Origin: Nematopogon swammerdamellus
Lineage: Eukaryota; Arthropoda; Insecta; Lepidoptera; Adelidae
Assembly: GCA_946902875.1 (NCBI GenBank)
Contig: OX336336.1
Coordinates: forward strand, 7,720,545-7,784,544
DNA: 64,000 nt
Direction of reading: 5' to 3'
Shown here: piece by piece, positions 21,048-32,492 of the stretch
Layout of the letters: every line of letters starts with the position of its first letter
Position numbering within the stretch: the stretch's first letter is position 1
Program-made: the position numbers and the translations under genes
The notes under the pieces: generated by a model
Databases searched by the model: none
What the model was told of the DNA's origin: nothing
What the model saw: only the letters and a program-made list of their open reading frames with translations

Positions 21048-21212
21048 GTCAGTCAGCGTGTAAGCGTCCACTGCTGGACAAACGCTTCTCCAATTTTCCT
21101 CCAGTCCTCCCAGCCTTCAGCGGTATAGAACTACTGCTTGTCGCCAACGTAATTGATGTTGTCGCCGACCTGGCGGGTGGTCTTCCCAACTTCCCTGTCC
21201 ACGGCCGGTAGT
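21048..21212 (-). mobile_element. RTE-like LINE 3'-end relic
   Basis: On the minus strand, 'ggccgtggacagggaagttgg', 'aagaccacccgccaggt', 'gacaacatcaattacgt' and 'ccagcagtggacgctta' precede a 'tgactgac' end. This is the RTE ORF2 C-terminal and tail pattern seen at 57950-58213. Broken frame. Confidence 0.5.
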
Positions 21213-21224
21213 GTAGGACACGGC

Positions 21225-21905
21225 GACCGACGGATGTTATTGGTAGTTTTTACTAATATCGTGTTACGCTGGCGCGGGGAAGGTCCGACGTCCTTACCTT
21301 TTGTAACGTTCTTGCTTCCGTCCTACGGTATTTCCTCATCCCTTTGCAATTGGATCGTCAGCTTCTTGGGAGGCCGATCCATATTTGTAACCGTTGACGG
21401 TTCAAAATCGGTAGAATTCCCAACAAACCCTGGCGTTCCACAGGGCTCGGTGCTGTCGCCTACGTTATTCCTGCTGTTTATTAACGACCTACTATGCCTA
21501 GGTAACATTCACAGTTATGCAGACGACAGCATCGCTGACGAGGGTTATGCTAAAGACTGAACTGCTAGAGAGATGCGCATTGATGAAGCTCGGCGTCAAA
21601 CAGTTGAAAGGTTCGACAGTGTTCTCGTTAAGTTAGCCTCCTGGGGCCGCCAGAACCTTGTTGATTTCAACGTCACAGCAAAATTCAAGCATGCGCCTTC
21701 TCTACCAAGGCCTACCGGTTTCAAGGTACGGCCATACCTAGCAATGACAACATGGACCTCTTGGGAGTGGAATTGACCAAGGATGTGGGTTTTAGGGGTT
21801 TCATAGAGTCCAAAGCTACACTTGCCTCTAGGAAATTAGGCGTCCTTTACCGCAGAAGACGGTTCTTCTCACCGGCGCAACTCCTTATGCTCCTTATGCT
21901 TATGC
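21225..21905 (+). pseudogene. Non-LTR reverse transcriptase palm fragment
   Basis: The plus strand encodes SSLCNWIVSFLGGRSIFVTV, GVPQGSVLSPTLFLLFINDL and the catalytic YADD at about 21510. A stop and frame change follow, then LASWGRQNLVDFN (thumb), LGVELTKDVGFRGFIESKA and the RRRRFFSPAQ region in further frames. Both ends are cut. A second fragment of the same family lies at 25288-25760. Clade: jockey superfamily, not resolved further. Confidence 0.75.
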
Positions 21906-21924
21906 ACTAGGGCACAGAAACGCG

Positions 21925-22030
21925 GGCCGGCGGTCTATAAAAAAACAGAGTAATCGATGTTGTGCTTCCAGTGCTCTTGTAAATTACAGCACAACACTGC
22001 CCCGTCGTCCACTTTTAGCAAAATATAATT
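21925..22030 (+). repeat. Dispersed repeat (AATCGATGTTGTGCT family), part
   Basis: 'gagtaatcgatgttgtgctt', 'gtaaattacagcacaacact' and 'ttagcaaaat' match the left half of the repeat at 31897-32155 and its inverse at 41760-42035. Confidence 0.55.
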
Positions 22031-23020
22031 TTATTTGTACTTTTTTCACCTTAACTTAATTTCGGCTTTTTCACATTAATTATGACTAATTAGTCTCGGT
22101 ATGTACAGCTGAGTAAAAACCGGACGTCAGTAAAAATAAAGAAGGTCCCAGCGGAATTACGATCAGATACTAAAATAATATCTAAGTAATCTTAGGTAGA
22201 AATATTTGTCCTACTTCATTTTCTACTAGCGTAAACTAAATGGTTTTCATGATAGGATCCATCTCAGAAATTCTCAAATATTTATTTTATCATATTTCGT
22301 TTTAATATATGACTTCATACATTTCCAATCATAATATCCGGCATGTAAGCTGTTTTTCATAAAATACAGGAAATTGTTTACAAATATCCAACCAAACCCT
22401 CACAGCAAAGGTACACAGGCTAGCGGAGCGACGCGCGACGCGACATCCTTTTTTCTTTTATATGTCTTACGGAGTCTGAAATTTCAAAGTCAACCGCCAC
22501 TCCGCGATGTCAGTACATAATCAAGTCGCTCCTCTTCGGCTACAATGAACTTCACGGAAATTTCGAATTATTTTTCATATTCGTTGGCAAATAAATAAAC
22601 GTATAAAAATTATAAATAAATGTATTTTTAACTTTTTGGTTCAAGTGTATCATTATAAAAGCTTGTTTAAAAAAAATACGTTTATTTGTTTACTTTTTAG
22701 TATTGTATGACCGCAATGTCATTTAGGAGCAGGTACTAGTGAAGACAAATCCAACGAGCCCAAACTCGATGGGTTTACGTCGTCGTTTCGTTACACAGTT
22801 CCCGTGGCCACCATCCGGCGGCATTGTCATCCGATAATGTGACATGACATGACATTTTTTATGCAACATTTCAGCTCAATCGAACACCGGGAATTGGGTC
22901 AAATTTAACTTGTAAAGATTACTAACAGACACTGCGACAGGTGAAACTAAATAAAAGCTTGTAAACATGGTACTTACCATTGATTAAGTAGTCAAACGCC
23001 CATTCGACATACATGCATCA
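22031..23020. other. Non-coding, nothing recognised
   Basis: AT-rich intron of the GSTZ gene. I see no exon, including no second N-terminal GST exon, and no clear repeat. Confidence 0.4.
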
Positions 23021-23023
23021 TTA

Positions 23024-23395
23024 TCGGCTTTGCATTTATCTAATGAATAAAAATAAAAAGCGAGTACGTGCTTAGTGCTAACATATAAAAAATATATAAA
23101 TATATAATATTAAAAATCCCAAGTCAACTTCTAGTGTCCGGTGCAAAATACGACTTTGGTGACGACAGCATAAGATTCAATATTTAACCGTGAAAGTTGA
23201 CTGAACGCAGGAGATTGCGTCATCTACTAGAGAAGCTGATGCAAGAAACGGTTCGAAATTTTTGAGAGATACGTCATCGACCCGGTGGCGGAATTGGTAA
23301 CGCGCTGGCGGCTCAAGCCGGAGTTCCAGGTTCCAATCCTGGTCGGGACGTATTTTTCTCTTCATTTTCGGCTTTGCATTTATCTAATGAATAAA
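23024..23395. repeat. 28-bp direct repeats bounding a 316-bp insert
   Basis: A 28-mer beginning TCGGCTTTGCATTTATCTAA is repeated exactly at 23024-23051 and 23368-23395. The insert between them carries the tRNA-like sequence (23279-23350) at its right end. The repeats could be a long target-site duplication or the edges of a segmental duplication. Confidence 0.75.
23279..23350 (+). tRNA. tRNA-like sequence, atypical anticodon loop
   Basis: A 72-nt cloverleaf can be drawn. The acceptor stem GACCCGG/TCGGGAC has one mismatch. The D arm is GCG/CGC, the anticodon stem CTGGC/GCCGG, the variable loop 4 nt, and the T stem CCAGG/CCTGG is perfect with a 7-nt loop. TGGCGGAATTGG fits the A-box consensus and GGTTCCAATCC misses the B box by one base. 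TATTTTTC just downstream supplies a Pol III T-run. The anticodon loop GGCTCAA has G instead of the near-universal U33, and the formal anticodon CUC does not resemble insect tRNA-Glu elsewhere. The D arm resembles bacterial tRNA-Leu. It is a tRNA pseudogene, tRNA-derived repeat or transferred tRNA; a working tRNA is doubtful. Confidence 0.4.
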
Positions 23396-23889
23396 TATAC
23401 TGTATACATACATCCATGGTTGCAGTTGTTGCTATATTAAATTTGCATTTAGAACAGTTTCTAAACCTTGGTCTATAGGTATATACGTTTAACATTATTA
23501 AATTGCCTACTAATTTACATTAGTTCAAAGCGTTCGCTGCAGCTGCGTCGTCGTGCGTGAGTGATGCTCTTTTCTTCAAACGTAAAGGGTCCCACAGACA
23601 TAAGCGGCTTAGGCTTTTAAGCCGTCCGTCCGTATTGTACTTATAAGGATATTCTAAAATAATTATAAACAAGTACCTAATTACCGTCTGTTATAATGAA
23701 ATGGAAATATATTTTGTTTTATACGGAGCTAAATCGGTTATAAGAGTACATTTGCGACGAAATACAATCAGCTGCGAACCTCGTCTTTATTTTTATTTGT
23801 GTTGAGTTCCTTGTATACTGAGGGGTGGAATTACGATGGAATTGGATTACATTTTTTATAGGATTTCAAAAATACTTTCTCTCATAATA

Positions 23890-24165
23890 ATATACAACAC
23901 TCTGTATCACCATAATCGGGGTAAACAGAATAATAGGTGTTGTGCTGCAAGCACTCTTACAACACAAGTATTAGGACAAAGATAACTATGAAGCAACAAG
24001 TAAAATGACTTTGTAAGGGCCGTGCCAAGGTGAGAGGTGGATCCTGTCGCCCATTAGCACGGCATCTTGTCCCTATCCCTTAGTCGCATTTTACGACATG
24101 CACAGGGAGAGATGCAGTGGGGCTATTCTTTTTAAATACCGGTCCAACACGGTACTAACACCCTA
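23890..24165 (+). repeat. Dispersed repeat (GTGCCAAGGTGAGAGGTGG family)
   Basis: 'acaaagataactatgaagcaacaagta', 'cgtgccaaggtgagaggtgg', 'agcacggcatctt', 'cccttagtcgc' and 'gagatgcagtggggctattctttttaa' occur in this order here, at 31897-32155, inverted at 41760-42035, and in part at 53527-53605. No protein. The class is not recognised. Confidence 0.65.
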
Positions 24166-24384
24166 CTCAAAATAAAAGCAAGCACGAACGAATCAATCAG
24201 CAAGTCTAGTTACGTATGAGGGTTGCTGAGGAGTGATAGTTCCTAATGCTAAACATATGTATTAATTAAATGATAAAGTCTTCTACAAGGTGCAATTCAA
24301 TTCGAGTTGGCTAAGACTTCCAACCTCATTTAAATTGGAAACTTTCCCATAGCAAAAGATTCATCTCGGCAGTGACAAGTACGC

Positions 24385-24557
24385 ACAGTACCTACCCGGC
24401 AGTGTAATGAACAATGGGCTTTAGAAAGAGACAACCCGGTTGTAGAGCGTCATCCCTGTCGTCAACTCGCATTGTCTCTGCGCACCAGAGACGTCACTCT
24501 ACAACCGGATGGTCTCTTCCTATAACTCGATGTTAATTATTTACTACCGGGTGTACT
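24385..24557. mobile_element. Fold-back MITE, about 170 bp
   Basis: Arms 'acccggcagtgtaatgaac...agacaacccggttgtagagcg' and the inverse of 'gtcactctacaaccggatgg...actaccgggt' pair imperfectly over about 60 bp each, leaving a short centre. A half copy lies at 33965-34062. TACCCGG is at both tips. No transposase and no certain target duplication. Confidence 0.7.
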
Positions 24558-25287
24558 TGTAATATTTGAGTTGTGTCGCAATTTTATTTTATTATTATAT
24601 TTTTTATTTTATTTATTAGGCCAAACAAACAGAAACAAACAGACAAGAACAGACAGAAAGATACAGACAATAATTAAGTTTGCCTCCAGCATCGTTAGCC
24701 ACGGATTACACATAAAGACAAAGTGGCAGCAATGCATGAAAGGAATCAAGTTACAAAAATAGAATAGAGAGTAGCGTAGTAGAAGTAGTAAAGAAATAAA
24801 CAGGAGAAACAAGAGCTAAAGCCCTTGTGCGCAAACCAAGTGCCACCGTCGTTGTCGTCGCCGCTATCGCGATGGGTGTGTGAGTTGTGACTCCAACGAT
24901 CGCTTCCATAGTCGTGCCCGCGTCTGTCTGTGTAGCCCTTTCAATGTCGATGAGCAGGTTATGCGAAACTCATTTCGTGGCTCGTCACTCCTCTGAAAAG
25001 AGCCGGACGAGCGCAGACTGTCTTCAGAAGGCTCCATGGCGCTTTGATCATTGGACTAGAAGGTTGTGCGTCTCGTAGGGAATCCTCTTGGCTGCTCAGA
25101 GCGAGTATGATAATTGAATACGATACGAGTTATGTATGTTATGTTACGCTCGCTCAGTAGAATGAATTAAAATTAACTCAGTCTAGATCGTTTTGATGTA
25201 AATATAAAGATCTGGATCGTTCATAGTACCTACTGATGTCCCCATTCTACTGGGGACACCTTCTAATTGTGAATCTTGAAATAACAC

Positions 25288-25760
25288 CTTGTTGAAATAT
25301 GGATGAGAAGAGGCGAAGACTTGTGTCGGAACTCAAACAAACACTCCGTTCTATTTCCGAATGGGGCCGTAGTAATTTGATCGAGTTCAACGCTTCCAAG
25401 ACACAAGTTTGCGCGTTCACTGCGAAGAGAGCGACGTTCAAACCAGCACATTCCTTCCAAGGCGACCACCTCGGCTCGGGGTCCTAAAGTTCCGACGCCA
25501 TATCTAGGGTAAGGCCAAGCTGGCGTCTAAAAAGATGGGGTACTCAATAAGGTGCGAAGGTACTTCACACCGGACCAACGCCTGCTTTTGTAACTATAAA
25601 TCGCAGATTAGGTCCTGCACAGAGTACTACTCACACCTATGTGATGGCTCACCCAAATACCACCTTGCGCCTGTGGACTCAATCGAAAATTCTGCCTAAA
25701 AATTCATCCAAACTTGTCTTGAAATTGGCAATGATATTTGCAAGCTGAGGAAGACATCTA
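25288..25760 (+). pseudogene. Non-LTR reverse transcriptase thumb fragment
   Basis: Contains LRSISEWGRSNLIEFNASKT and QVCAFTAKR, then after frameshifts AKLASKKMGY and a KSQIRSCTEYYSHLCDGSPK stretch. These are thumb and C-terminal motifs of the family represented at 21225-21905. At least two frameshifts. Confidence 0.7.
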
Positions 25761-26284
25761 ATAATAAAAATATATACTTACACATAATGGTGTTCGCATA
25801 CAGCGGAACTCGTTAACAAAAGTCATTCAGAATTTACACATTCGATGGCTTTCGATACCCCAGAGCAAATATTATGACGGCAAATATTAAATATCAAACT
25901 AGGCAATTCCCTTTCAAAACACAATCCTTTAGTTCGTAGGTACATTTAGACATCACATACACACGCAGCCAGTGCGAGTACATAATTATCTTAGACATTT
26001 CAGAATGCGTATGTGGCAGCAGCATGTAGGTAGAGGGTCCCGAGGGAGAATTAAAGTACTCAGAATCAGGTGATATGTAACTCATTTATATAATCGGTAC
26101 AGAACTCACAAATGCCTAAAACAAAAACCGGATCTGGGATATTTCTAAAAAACCGAGATTTATTTTATATAGGAATATATACTAAAACGGATGTACAACT
26201 GGTGATGTTAGAAAAGTAAAAATAAATTTAATTATAAAACCTAAAATAAATAAAAAAAACTTCAAATAAATTATAGCCTTAGAG

Positions 26285-26350
26285 GGGCGTGAATGGGCAC
26301 CTGTCAGGCCGGTATGGCATTCGCATACGACTGAATGTCCGTGGGCGCCG
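26285..26350 (+). pseudogene. LINE ORF2 extreme C-terminus relic (GHLSGRHGI type)
   Basis: 'ggcgtgaatgggcacctgtcaggccgg..atggcattcgc' and 'catacgactgaatgtcc' match 52560-52690, where the frame reads FKRGVNGHLSGRHGI. Only the last few dozen codons remain. Confidence 0.6.
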
Positions 26351-26378
26351 ATAGACCCACCTAGTGAGGGACCACGTA

Positions 26379-26529
26379 AAGGGACTTACCTACTTTACGT
26401 GGAATCCGAACCACGGTCAGCCTTCAACGGTCGAGCGGTCACCCATCCATCCGCTGACCGCGCCCAGGTGTGCTTATGGTCCGACCGACAGTCGACCGAC
26501 CGCACCACTGACTGAGCTATCGAGGCTGA
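26379..26529 (-). repeat. SINE A head only
   Basis: Contains the T-arm-like box (GGAATCCGAACCACG on the plus strand), the 5S-like segment (GGTCACCCATCC, GCTGACCGCGCCCAG) and the tRNA-like A-box end (CACCACTGACTGAGCTATCGAGGCTGA). Body and tail are missing, which is unusual for a reverse-transcribed element; truncation from the 3' side is implied. Confidence 0.8.
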
Positions 26530-26539
26530 GCTACCGAAC

Positions 26540-28110
26540 TGAAGAAAAAATACACTAATTGCCTTAAAATCTTAAATTTCCAAGGTGTTCGTCTTATCCG
26601 GGAGTTAACGTTAAATCCCACTTTGTAGTGTACTTACGCGATAGTCTTTGTCATTCCAATTCGTCTTTTGTGCCCGTGAAGAAGCTTTAGGTATCAACAA
26701 TACAACAATGCGTCACATCCGATTTCATCCTTGCAGAGCTTCTAAGCGCTTTTAAAGGTAGGCGTCCACTGGACTAACCGAACCCATTCAAAATCCATCC
26801 GAACTGACAGCTTTTGCCGGGTCTGGTTGAATCGCACTAGACACACTTACCTAGACCCGATCGGTCATGTTATCCAAAAAATCTAAGACCAATTTGTGAT
26901 TATTTTAAATTTTATCAAGCACCCTCTGAGTCTACCAGACAAGGATTGCTCCATAGTATAATTAATATATTATGGGGCTGGTTTAACTCGTTCGCTGAAG
27001 TCGTAAAAGATAAATACAATAAAAAGGTGAGGTGTCGTGGGTGCGACAGTAGCGAAGCTTCTTACGCTTTGTATTGAAACTAATTATTGATTTCAATTCG
27101 ATCGGGATAGCGCCATCTATGTGATATTCCTTTCAACTTATATAATGGTTCGACGACTTCAAAAGACTCTCATAGATGGCACTGGGCAACTCAGCCAATG
27201 AGGGCTGAGAAATGAGGGTTGCAACTTTCGTTCCCCATCCCAAACGTCCGTTAATAAGCTTCGCTTAAAAAAAACGAAACCGAACTTTTTTTTATCGAAA
27301 GCACGACATATGGCCCGCGCCAGACTAACGCAGAGGTGTAGTCCGACGGTGCCCACGGGGATTCGGATATTTACGGCGGACTCATGACTCGGAGAACATG
27401 TATGCAAAACATTAATTTGGAAGGGGGAAGTGGCATTCCGCAAGGTGAATTGACATAATATGAGTACTACTAGAAATTCCCATCCGTTTCAGATCCGCCA
27501 GTCAGCCGGCAAGTGATCCGGAACGTCGAACCCTAGTCAACGTCTACCTTTATCAGGTTATTTTATTATACTGTCTATTATCTCCGAATACAATTGAGTA
27601 CTAACTTCTATACGCTACGTCATGCTCTCTTCATTTATTAGTAATCTCATCAGAAGCCTTTGAGATTGTACCGTGGTATTTAACGAGTATCCCCGTTTCC
27701 TTACTCTGCAGAATTATTTCTTTGAATCTAGTCAGTTATGAAGGCAAGACGATCTATTAAGGGCAACTCATTGATTTAGTGATAGAGTATGTATATATTA
27801 TGTTAAATAATGTAATATGCAGTTAGCAGAAAAATTTACATAGTTATGTTTTGTTCACTGCAAAATACTTCATTAATTAACTTTTTAAATTAACGAGTCT
27901 ATTAAAAAGTATCAAAAACATTTTTTTTTTGTTAAGTAGCAGGTCTGTATTTGGGTTATCAGAATATGTTTCTATCGTATTCGAATCAAACTACATATCG
28001 GGCAACATTTCTGCAAGCCTTTCTCATTATTATATCTTTCACTTGCTTGCTCACGCATACTTTCTGTCGTCATTAGAACATTCATATTTCTCCTATGCCA
28101 ATCTCAGCTC
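26540..28110. other. Non-coding, nothing recognised
   Basis: Part of the large GSTZ intron. Open frames on the minus strand near 27159-27443 show no domain or splice support. Confidence 0.4.
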
Positions 28111-28112
28111 TT

Positions 28113-28492
28113 TTTTAGGGTTCCGTATCTGGTACGGTACCCTATTACTAAGCCTACGTCGTCTGTCTGTCTGTCCGTCCGTCCGTTCGTCCGTCCGTCT
28201 GTCCGAGGGCTGCATTGAACCGTAATAGGTAGCCCGTTGAAATTTTCACAGAATATTTGTTATTATGGCCGATATAATAACAAATAATAAAAATAAGAAA
28301 AAGTAAACAATAACAAGTAAGAAACCAAAAAGCGCCATCTACCGAATAGAGTAAGAAGCATTTTAACATGACATTTAACTAATATGAAGCATTTCATAAC
28401 ACACCATAGACGGGGTGAGTGGCGCTAACCATGACATCGCGATACGGAACCCTCGATGCGCGAGTTCGACTCACACTTGACCGATTTTTATT
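28113..28492 (+). repeat. GGTTCCGTA-family repeat, full copy
   Basis: Runs from 'ttttttagggttccgtat' to 'gatacggaaccctcgatgcgcgagttcgactcacacttgaccgattttta'. AGGGTTCCGTATC and GATACGGAACCCT form a 13-bp inverted pair near the ends. A (TCTG/TCCG)n tract lies at 28160-28205. Non-coding. Confidence 0.75.
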
Positions 28493-29663
28493 ATTGGCTT
28501 GGATGCCGGTTGTGTCATTTCTTTAATTTATATATATTTATTTATAGTCGTTTGGTTGCCACCATTGAAAGTACAAGGAGAAGAAGAATACTTTGTTCTG
28601 TAGTTGGATCCACCCTAAAATCACTGGAAACTGTGTGAAGATAATTTATGCGCTTGGGGACTAGTATTAATATTATATTATATTTACGTTTGTTAACTTT
28701 TATATTTCTATTATATTTATAATAAATAACATGAATCATTATTATCTTACAATTTGGATTTCTTTTCATATGAATGTACCTATGTATTTGTCGACCTCCA
28801 ACCGTTTGCCCATCCACAAGCACAGAGGCGGCGCAAGGCGTGGGCGACGTGGGCTACCGCCCACGGCCTCGCGGCCCGAGGGGCCTCGCGCCTCGAAAGT
28901 TCATGCAGTTACCTTTTTACCTTTTTTACCTTTAAGCCTTTATCCGACACAAGATGGGAAAGCAGGACAGAGACAGTGAATATTGCAATAATACAGTGGC
29001 TGTATTATTGCGACTTAATGTTGTTGAATGTATTGAGTATTGGCAAAATTGAGAGGGCCTCGCAAAATTTATCGTGCCCACATCAAATTAAATTCATGCC
29101 CCGCCAATGTACAAGCATTCAAATTCCTGACACACGCAATCTCGTTACTGCGCGTCCGTTGAGTTCCTTATTCGAATGGAAATTGAGGTCATTGTCTAAT
29201 ATATGCTTTACGACCGCACTGTCCGAGTGTACTCAGACCATGGACCAACTGAGACAAATTAAGGACAATTCTATATATTTTGATTTGAACAATTTATTTT
29301 TAAGTATCACCGCTGACATCTAATCTAACATAATAAAGCAAGTGTCAAAATATCTTCGAATAAAATAGAAACGAGTATGTAAGTAAATATTTAGGCAACA
29401 ACGATGCTATGTGGACAAATAAATATGCAATTATTGTTTTCTTCTTTCTTCTTTCTTTATTTTGTTGGGGTCGCCGACCTCCTTGACAATGGACTCTGTT
29501 GCTTTGATGTTTATTTCATTACCTACCTATTTCGGAACTGATTGAAAAGGTTATAAATTTAGCTTTTTCCTCTTATCGACATTTTGAATAACAACATAGA
29601 TATACAACATAATATATGGTGCTGACTGTTTGCTTATTTATTTTATTTATATTTGCTTTGTTT
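28493..29663. other. Non-coding; unassigned open frames
   Basis: A 189-codon plus-strand frame (28754-29323) has no recognisable domain and no Kozak or splice support. A GC-rich patch lies at 28820-28890. No host exon can be defended. Confidence 0.35.
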
Positions 29664-29851
29664 ATTTTTTTTATTTATGGAAACTGATACGGTGGGCTAC
29701 ATTATCTACAACATTCTTGATGTTAGCCCATAACACCGGGTGAACTAGGTGCCATGTCAGTGCTTCCCTTTGGTCGTGCCGGCTACACTGAACTGGACGG
29801 AAAACACTAATTATTTACATAGCCGTTTCAACCGACCTTTCATTCAGTGCG
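29664..29851 (-). repeat. SINE A, 5'-truncated
   Basis: Poly-T, tail hairpin with substitutions, and body up to 'cattcagtgcg'. The head is missing. Confidence 0.8.
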
Positions 29852-30514
29852 CGTCGCTAGATGTGGCTCTGTCGACTGCACCTCTGGCCTTCCTGCACAG
29901 TTACCCATCTTGGTTTACCAAAATGTCAATGGGCGTTGGGCCTCATACATAGGGGAGGCTCGTGACTACTTTTTGCTGTTTCCATACAAAATATTTCGCA
30001 GAATAAAGTGAAATGTTTTCAATGCGTTCACAGGAGCAGCCATGAGTATTTTTTGCAAACTTCCACGCGTCATCCATCACACTTACATTAAACTAACACA
30101 TGATTAATAGGAAAAAAATATTATTGTTTCAGAATGTGAGCTTGAAATTCCACGTTAAAGTACTGAAATAAACCAACATTTCCATAAGCCAGGCCTTCTA
30201 AGAAACTCTATTACGATAATGAAAAGTGTAATATAATCCGAGGTGTTTCCCTGTCTAGTGCGGGCGCGCCCTTCAGTGTAAACGAACTCTTGCTTTTATC
30301 AAGTGCGTGAAAGCAAACAATAATATTTATGTTTATGGTCCCTTGTCCCCAGATATTCGTCTATGCTTTCATCTTTTGTAAACTATGGCCGAACCTCACA
30401 ATATTTACTTGAATAATACCTGTTTATACATTATTTCACTGCCTTCAATACTTTGTAAACACGCTAAACATTTGCAACTGGTGAAGTGTAGAGTGTAAGT
30501 AGGTATTCATTTTT
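29852..30514. other. Non-coding, nothing recognised
   Basis: I see no gene or repeat that I can name. Confidence 0.4.
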
Positions 30515-30775
30515 AACCCCCGACGAAAAAAACGGAGGGGTGTTATTATTATTATAAGTTTGACGCGTGTGTGTGTGTGAGTGTGTGTGTGAGGGTGTGT
30601 GCGTGTGTGTGTGTGTGTCTGTCTGTGGCATCGTAGCTCCCAAACGGATGGACCGATTTGGATGCGGTTTTTTTATTAGGAAGCTTGTTTAATCGGGATG
30701 GTTCTTAGCTATGTTTGTAATCAAGTAATCAAGTAATTAAGTAATAAAAAAATTAATTATCTTAAATAATAATAA
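30515..30775 (+). repeat. CCCCCGACGAAAA-family dispersed repeat with (GT)n
   Basis: 'aacccccgacgaaaaaaacgg', a GT-rich microsatellite (30567-30625), then 'tcgtagctcccaaacggatggaccgattt', 'gcggtttttttatta', 'aatcgggatggtt' and 'tttgtaatcaagtaatcaagtaa'. Other copies are at 37415-37565, 52695-52870 and a scrap at 31855-31882. Non-coding. Confidence 0.7.
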
Positions 30776-30777
30776 CG

Positions 30778-31023
30778 AGCCTCGACGACCACCTTAAGAG
30801 GCTCTCGCTGAGTGGTTGGGTCAAGGGCCAGATCCAGAAGGCAGCCCTACTCGACACTGCACGCATCGTCCGGAGGTTTCTCTCTTTGGGACCCGACCAT
30901 CGGTAGCCTGGGTTCGCCCCGCCGCCGCCGGTGGTGGAAATTCAATTTTTTTAAGGTTAATTTTGTATAGGTTTTTAATGTTAGGTTTTTAATAAGTACA
31001 AAATTAGTTTTAAGATAATGTGT
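30778..31023 (+). pseudogene. C-terminus of an RLE-type non-LTR element, copy 1
   Basis: The plus strand reads SLDDHLKRLSLSGWVKGQIQ, KAALLDTARIVRRFLSLGPD, HR and stop (30904-30906). A 3' UTR 'cctgggttcgccccgccgccgccggtggtggaaatt' follows. The longer inverted copy at 35730-36311 shows the preceding domain. Strong 5' truncation. Confidence 0.7.
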
Positions 31024-31850
31024 TAATAAAGAAATAAAATAAATGTTCTTTATTCAGGCACTTGGTCCCATACAATTTATCATAAATCACATACACAAAA
31101 AAGCATATTCAAAACATAAACATACATACATAAAAAACATGATATTATATACAATTAAAATCTATACCGTACAATCTAGCAAAAACTGACTGTATGATGT
31201 GGTTATCAGATCGAGCCACCCGTTCCAGAAAATCAGCTTCTCGCTTTCTTAGCAACCCGTAGAAGTCGTCGAGCCTATTCTCAGCGAACATGCCAGATGC
31301 GCTACACCTCCATGGTAGACCCAGCATACAGCGCAGTGCATTATTGTACTGTACACGCAGCGAGTTGAATGCTCGCTGCGTGTAGTTGCACCACAGCTGC
31401 GCGGTGTAGAGCGCCTGGCAGTACGAGCTGAATGACGTCAGCTTTACTAGCCTGGAGCACTGTGAGAACAGGCGCGCCAGCATGTTGCTTTTCATAGCGA
31501 GCACGCGACGCTGACGCTCCATGTCCTCGTCGTCCATGAGCCTGTCTGTTAATATGTGGCCCAGGTACTTAAACTTTGTAGCAGTTTTCAGTAGAGAACC
31601 GCGCAAAGTTATTGGCGGCACATGATCTGGACCTCCGCCGTATTTAAAGATCACTACCTCTGTCTTCTTAACACTGTATGTTAGGCCGTGTTCCTCCGCG
31701 TATCGTTCACAGATACCTAACAGTTTACGAAGTCCCTTCACAGAGGGGCTCAGCAGCACCATATAATCGGCGTAACTAAGGTTGTTGACACAAACGTTGC
31801 CCAGGAAGCAGCCGACTTTGGAGCTGCCGAGCTCCTCTATGAGCCCTGAA
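31024..31850 (-). pseudogene. Non-LTR reverse transcriptase fragment, 5'-truncated
   Basis: The minus strand reads GLIEELGSSKVGCFLGNVCV, then SYADYMVLLSPSVKGLRKLL, YAEEHGLTYSVKKTEVVIFK, KFKYLGHILTD and a long C-terminal region ending at 31145. In SYADY the second catalytic Asp of YADD is Tyr, so this copy could not polymerise. A short A-rich tail follows (31024-31060). It abuts the oppositely oriented fragment at 30778-31023. Confidence 0.8.
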
Positions 31851-31896
31851 AAAGTGGACCGATTTCCATGCGGTTTTTTTTATCATACATACACAC

Positions 31897-32155
31897 ATAC
31901 CACATTCTGTACCCCGACAAACGGGGTAACAAAGTAATCGATGCTTCAAGGAGTCTGGTAAATTACAGCACAACACCGACCAGCACTTTTCGCAAAGTGT
32001 TCGGACAAGATAACTATCATGCAGCAAGTAAAGGCACGAAGACCCACCTGCCACCTGCCGATTGACTTGATGGAAGGACTGCGCCAAGGTGAGAGGTGGC
32101 TACCCTGTCTCCCTTTAGCACGGCATCTCTTCCTTATCCCTTAGTCGCCTTTACA
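31897..32155 (+). repeat. Dispersed repeat (GTGCCAAGGTGAGAGGTGG family), longest copy
   Basis: 'ccgacaaacggggtaac', 'gtaatcgatgcttc', 'aaattacagcacaacaccgacc', 'cgcaaagtgttcggacaagataactatca.gcagcaagta', 'aagacccacctgc', 'gcgccaaggtgagaggtgg' and 'cccttagtcgcctt'. It defines the order of modules found in the other copies. Confidence 0.65.
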
Positions 32156-32177
32156 GCTATATTAGATTATAAACGTC

Positions 32178-32492
32178 GTCAGCCTCGGTACCTCAGTGGT
32201 GCGGTCGGTCGACTGTTGTTAAGCAACGCTGAGCGCGGTCAGTACTTGGATGGGTGACCGTTGGAGGCTGCGCGTGGTTCGGATTCCACGTAAAACTGTA
32301 GGTCCCTTCCCTTCTTACCTTACTAGGTGGTAGGGCTTATCCCACCCGGGTCGATACCACCGTACTGAATGAAACGTGGTCGGTCGAAACAGCTATGTAA
32401 ATAAGTTCGTGTTTTCCGTCCAGTTCAGTGTAGCCAACATGAAATGAAGGGAAGCACTGACATGGCACCTAGTTCACCCGTTGTTATGGGCT
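32178..32492 (+). repeat. SINE A with intact head, 3'-truncated
   Basis: Starts GTCAGCCTCGGTACCTCAGT (tRNA-like), then TTAAGCAACGCTGAGCGCGG and TCAGTACTTGGATGGGTGAC (5S-like), then GTGGTTCGGATTCCACG (T-arm-like). The body follows down to 'gttgttatgggctt'. The tail hairpin and A-run are missing; the sequence passes into a LINE relic. Confidence 0.9.

Noticed and set aside
28754..29323. 189-codon plus-strand frame
   Set aside because: No recognisable domain, no splice or start context, and a GC-rich patch that keeps several frames open at once.
30567..30625. GT-rich tract as a regulatory or recombination signal
   Set aside because: It is an internal microsatellite of a dispersed repeat family; no independent evidence for function.
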